A DNA stretch of 28,059 nucleotides from contig JBNGIS010020635.1 in NCBI GenBank assembly GCA_049999725.1, forward strand, positions 1 to 28,059. The letters are read 5' to 3'. Source of the DNA: Haplomitrium mnioides (lineage: Eukaryota; Marchantiophyta; Haplomitriopsida; Calobryales). The translations under genes were made by a program, and so were the position numbers. The notes under the pieces were generated by a model. It was not told the origin of the DNA. It was given only the letters and a program-made list of their open reading frames with translations, and searched no databases. This document shows, piece by piece, positions 25,796 through 28,059 of the stretch; positions within the stretch are counted from its first letter, which is position 1; every line of letters begins with the position of its first letter.

Positions 25796-26273
25796 ACTGC
25801 TTGAATATTTATACATTTATTTCCAACCATCTCTGACCTTTAGTCATGAAGATCAAGGATTGCAAAGTCGATCATTTATTTTGAAGCAAATGCCTAATCT
25901 TGTGTGAATGTCATACAGGTAATGACATGAGCATATTATATCAAAAGCTAACATTACTTCTCATCTTTTGAGGCTGACATCATTTTTCAGACAGATCTTC
26001 AGGGCACAAGAAGAGGACACACCAACGCATCAATGAAAATGCAACAACACTGTGCAACAATATGACGACACTACTATACTCTTGAAAACATAAATTTTTG
26101 AAAATTTTTCTTTCTTTTGACATTATCCACCTATAAATATGTAGTGGCACTCTTTCCCTCAAAAGAAAGCGGGAGGGTTTTAATGAGACCACACATATAT
26201 AGGATTTGAATCTGGAATTCTATGGATATATAGTCCTTTTAAAATGTGGCTGATTATTAGTAGAAGAATCAGC
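25796..26273 (+). other. Copia 3' untranslated region
   Basis: About 480 bases between pol and the polypurine tract with no reading frame of note. The last 110 bases are AT-rich. Confidence 0.6.
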
Positions 26274-26283
26274 CAAGGAGGAG
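26274..26283 (+). other. Copia polypurine tract
   Basis: CAAGGAGGAG directly precedes the 3' LTR start TGTTATAGGG. Confidence 0.75.
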
Positions 26284-26394
26284 TGTTATAGGGACCATAT
26301 ATATAACCTTATATCAAGAGCTGTACTCATTCATTCTATACTACTCTCGCTCTCGGAAGCTCTCATGTATATATGCGGTGCTCATGCAATAACA
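26284..26394 (+). mobile_element. 3' LTR of the copia element
   Basis: It is 111 bp, TGTTATAGGG...CAATAACA, followed by TGAAT (target duplication partner of GGAAT at 12715). Compared with the 5' LTR it lacks the 98-bp duplication and one 12-base TCATTCAC-type unit, and it differs at roughly ten aligned positions. The element is therefore clearly older than the gypsy insertion. Confidence 0.88.
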
Positions 26395-27166
26395 TGAATG
26401 ACTTTTTTCTTGCCTAATAAAAGATTGCAGCTTACATCTTAGAAAGAAAAAGATGAGGGCTCAAAGCAAAATTCACCTTTCCACCTTCACAACCGGCAAG
26501 TACTTGAAACGATTCTCAAATTGTTAGTCTAGGTTCTCAGTTTCATGCTCAACAAACACATAAAGATGTTCCAGCAAAACATATATTTTCTACACGTTGA
26601 GCAATCTATGATGTAGCACCTAGGTCGTGAGAAAGGACTATTTCATAGAACACCAAATACGGGCACAAATTTAGCAACCCACATGATGTGAAAGCCCAAA
26701 TGTTTATTTTTGTTGTTGCATCTTTCGATCCAAAAGACAAACCATTTGGAATTGCCAAAGTACTTAAAGTTTTGTCATTTGATGAAGAAGAACCTCCAAA
26801 TCCAAAATGAGTATATGTTCAATAGTTTGCTTGTGAGGCTCAAGATGCATTTTATGGACAATACTTTCTAAAAACAAATAGCAACAACAAAAAGGAAGCA
26901 CAAATCCAAGCTACATATTGATGTACTTGATATAACACAAATCATGTTTTTTTCTTTTGATTTTCTTGTAACACAAAAAATACCGATTGAGAAAAGCCAC
27001 TCTAGCTACCATTAAATCAAATCTATTTGAGTACAAAAGACAAAAACCAATTAATCATGATGTGTTTGAGGGAGATTCAATCAATATTATTAACGATTAG
27101 ACCAATTATGCTAATCTTGATGAATCTTCTAAAGTTGAATCCAAAGAAGTCAACATGAGTGACTAA
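26395..27166 (+). pseudogene. DUF7869-type gene, C-terminal part beyond the copia insertion
   Basis: It reads NPHDVKAQMFIFVVASFDPK, DKPFGIAKVLKVLSFDEEEP and, past a TGA and a TAG, FACEAQDAFYGQYFLKT. Both stops sit where TGG would fit. 'KPF.IAKVL.V' followed by 'V.V.WF' is like the C-terminal barrel-like segment that I recall at the end of DUF7869 proteins. A last stretch DESSKVESKEVNMSD ends in TAA at 27164-27166. Its strand and position agree with the 12021-12719 part, with the copia element removed. Confidence 0.5.
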
Positions 27167-27287
27167 AGTCATTTAAAAACCTCATTGTGTATTGCGTACT
27201 TTCAGTTTCTATTTTCATTTAAGATTATTATTTTATAAAGTATATGAGAATGTTATGAAGTAATTTCTTGAATTTATATGCCACCTT

Positions 27288-27702
27288 TGTAATTGTACAA
27301 GTATAAGGTTGTGATATTCATAAGAAAATAGAGAGGAGTGAAGGAAGTGGTAGAGGGCTACTTTTATAGTTAAGATAAGATTAGTTGCCTTCAAAGTCAC
27401 TTTTAGAGTTTTAGGATTGAAATTAGAAGTGACCTCTAAGTGATCAATTTAGGATTGAAATTAGAAATGGCTTGTAAGTGAAGAAAGAGAGATGACACCC
27501 TCTTCTCTTGTATAAATAGAAGGGCTTCATAGCCCCACCCCTCATTCTGGAGTTCCTCTCAATTTGGTTTGGCTCTTTGGTTACTTGGCTTTGGCTAACA
27601 CTCTTGACTTTGGTTTGCTTATTGGCTTTGAGTTGTGTGACTCTATTAGAGTTATCTTGAAGTTGCTACTTATTTAGAAGTCGATCCTTGAGTGCTTTTA
27701 CA
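27288..27702 (+). mobile_element. 5' LTR of the second gypsy element
   Basis: It runs TGTAATTGTACAAG to GCTTTTACA (TG...CA). The TATA box TATAAATAG is at 27511-27519. U3 has lost part of the TGACTCA subrepeats found in the minus-strand copy. Confidence 0.88.
27511..27519 (+). promoter_or_regulatory. LTR TATA box TATAAATAG
   Basis: It is in the same place and context as in the minus-strand gypsy LTR (19155-19147): CTCTTG before and AAGGGCTTC after. Conservation between copies supports a role as the LTR core promoter. Confidence 0.65.
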
Positions 27703-27703
27703 T

Positions 27704-27717
27704 TGGTATCAGAGCCA
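27704..27717 (+). other. Primer-binding site (initiator Met tRNA)
   Basis: TGGTATCAGAGCCA one base after the LTR end, identical to the site of the minus-strand gypsy element. Confidence 0.93.
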
Positions 27718-28059
27718 TGGTTCTTTTTGGTGGAATAGAAAATCAAGAAGCAAAGATGCAAGCAATGCAACAACAAATTGAACATCTTTCTTGCCTTCTA
27801 GAAGTTCAAATGCAAATGGGAAAAATAGCATATTTTCAAGAAGAAGAAAGCCATATGCAATTTCTCAAACCAAAAGTATATGATGGGAAGACGGTTCCTA
27901 ATGCATCAATGAATTTCTCGTTCGATTGCAAGCAATATTTTAAGGCTACAAATATAAGAGAGGATGGTTGAAGAATTCTATTTGCTGCAAGTCAATTGGA
28001 GGGAGTGGCAAAAACTTAGTGGAGATATCAAATTGAGCAAGCTCAACGTGGATTTGTTG
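27717..28059 (+). pseudogene. Gypsy gag, broken, running off the window
   Basis: From ATG at 27717 (overlapping the primer site) it reads ENQEAKMQAMQQQIEHLSCL, then PKVYDGKTVPNASMNFSFDC, EDG, TGA, then RILFAASQLEGVAKT, TAG, WRYQIEQAQRGFV. The two stops stand where the minus-strand copy has Arg and Trp, so they fit CGA to TGA and TGG to TAG. The ATG that starts gag in the minus-strand copy is ATA here, leaving the upstream ATG as the only start. Confidence 0.85.

Larger units (their letters stand above)
12720..26394 (+). mobile_element. Ty1/copia LTR retrotransposon carrying two nested insertions
   Basis: Both LTRs begin TGTTATAGGGACC and end ATAACA. Flanks GGAAT (12715-12719) and TGAAT (26395-26399) fit a 5-bp target duplication with one change. 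Internal order is leader, gag, protease, integrase, RT, RNase H, which is diagnostic of Ty1/copia. About 5.75 kb of the 13.7 kb is later insertion (gypsy 15718-19391, unclassified 19657-21732). Coding regions have many point stops but integrase through RT keeps one reading frame. It disrupts the DUF7869-type relic. Confidence 0.9.
27288..28059 (+). mobile_element. Second Ty3/gypsy element of the same family (plus strand), 5' end only
   Basis: It has a 415-bp LTR, a primer site and the start of gag, and is cut by the window end. LTR and gag are clearly homologous to the minus-strand gypsy element (same GTACAAGTATAAGGTTGTG start region, same TATAAATAGAAGGGCTTC block, same gag) but more diverged than the two LTRs of that element are from each other. 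Confidence 0.9.

Overview
The window looks like a transposon-rich, mostly decayed stretch of a land-plant nuclear genome. Evidence: a Ty3/gypsy chromovirus with a chromodomain and an initiator-Met-tRNA primer site, several Ty1/copia relics, GT-AG introns, low gene density and an AT-rich background. Two runs of exactly 100 N (10175-10274, 11921-12020) are scaffold gaps of unknown true size, so order across them is unproven. I see no intact host gene and cannot name the species.

Layout. 1-2860: unclassified DNA with two periodic tracts (a ~20-bp TTCGG repeat at 1495-1700 and a ~60-100-bp GAACTTTC/GAAACAGTGAT repeat at 1981-2480). 3071-3323: a lone minus-strand copia-type LTR with its primer site. 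3419-4690: 5' remains of a transposon-type gene that I place in the DUF7869 group. 4948-6712: a decayed minus-strand copia element. 7126-7360: a 25-bp minisatellite. 7594-9923: a minus-strand multi-exon pseudogene whose last exons carry the signatures of an N4/N6 amino-methylating DNA methyltransferase. Its inferred large intron holds two 24-bp minisatellites. 10348-12719: plus-strand exon-like pieces and a second DUF7869-type relic whose C-terminal part resumes at 26395-27166.

That second relic is split by a Ty1/copia element (12720-26394, LTRs of 221 and 111 bp). The copia element is itself split by a minus-strand gypsy chromovirus (15718-19391, inserted in the gag zinc knuckle) and by an unclassified 2.08-kb insertion (19657-21732, in the protease-integrase spacer). 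A 36/48-bp tandem array sits in frame inside the copia reverse transcriptase. A second, plus-strand copy of the same gypsy family begins at 27288 and runs off the window.

Relative ages read from the sequence agree with the nesting: the gypsy LTRs differ at about ten positions in ~439 bp, while the copia LTRs differ at roughly ten positions in only ~111 aligned bases. Many in-frame stops are single transitions (CGA to TGA, CAG/CAA to TAG/TAA, TGG to TGA/TAG), the pattern expected from deamination of methylated cytosine in silenced repeats. The points most worth checking are the methyltransferase-like pseudogene, the DUF7869 relic, the family of minisatellites built on a TGCGCGCA-type palindrome, and the in-frame array inside RT.
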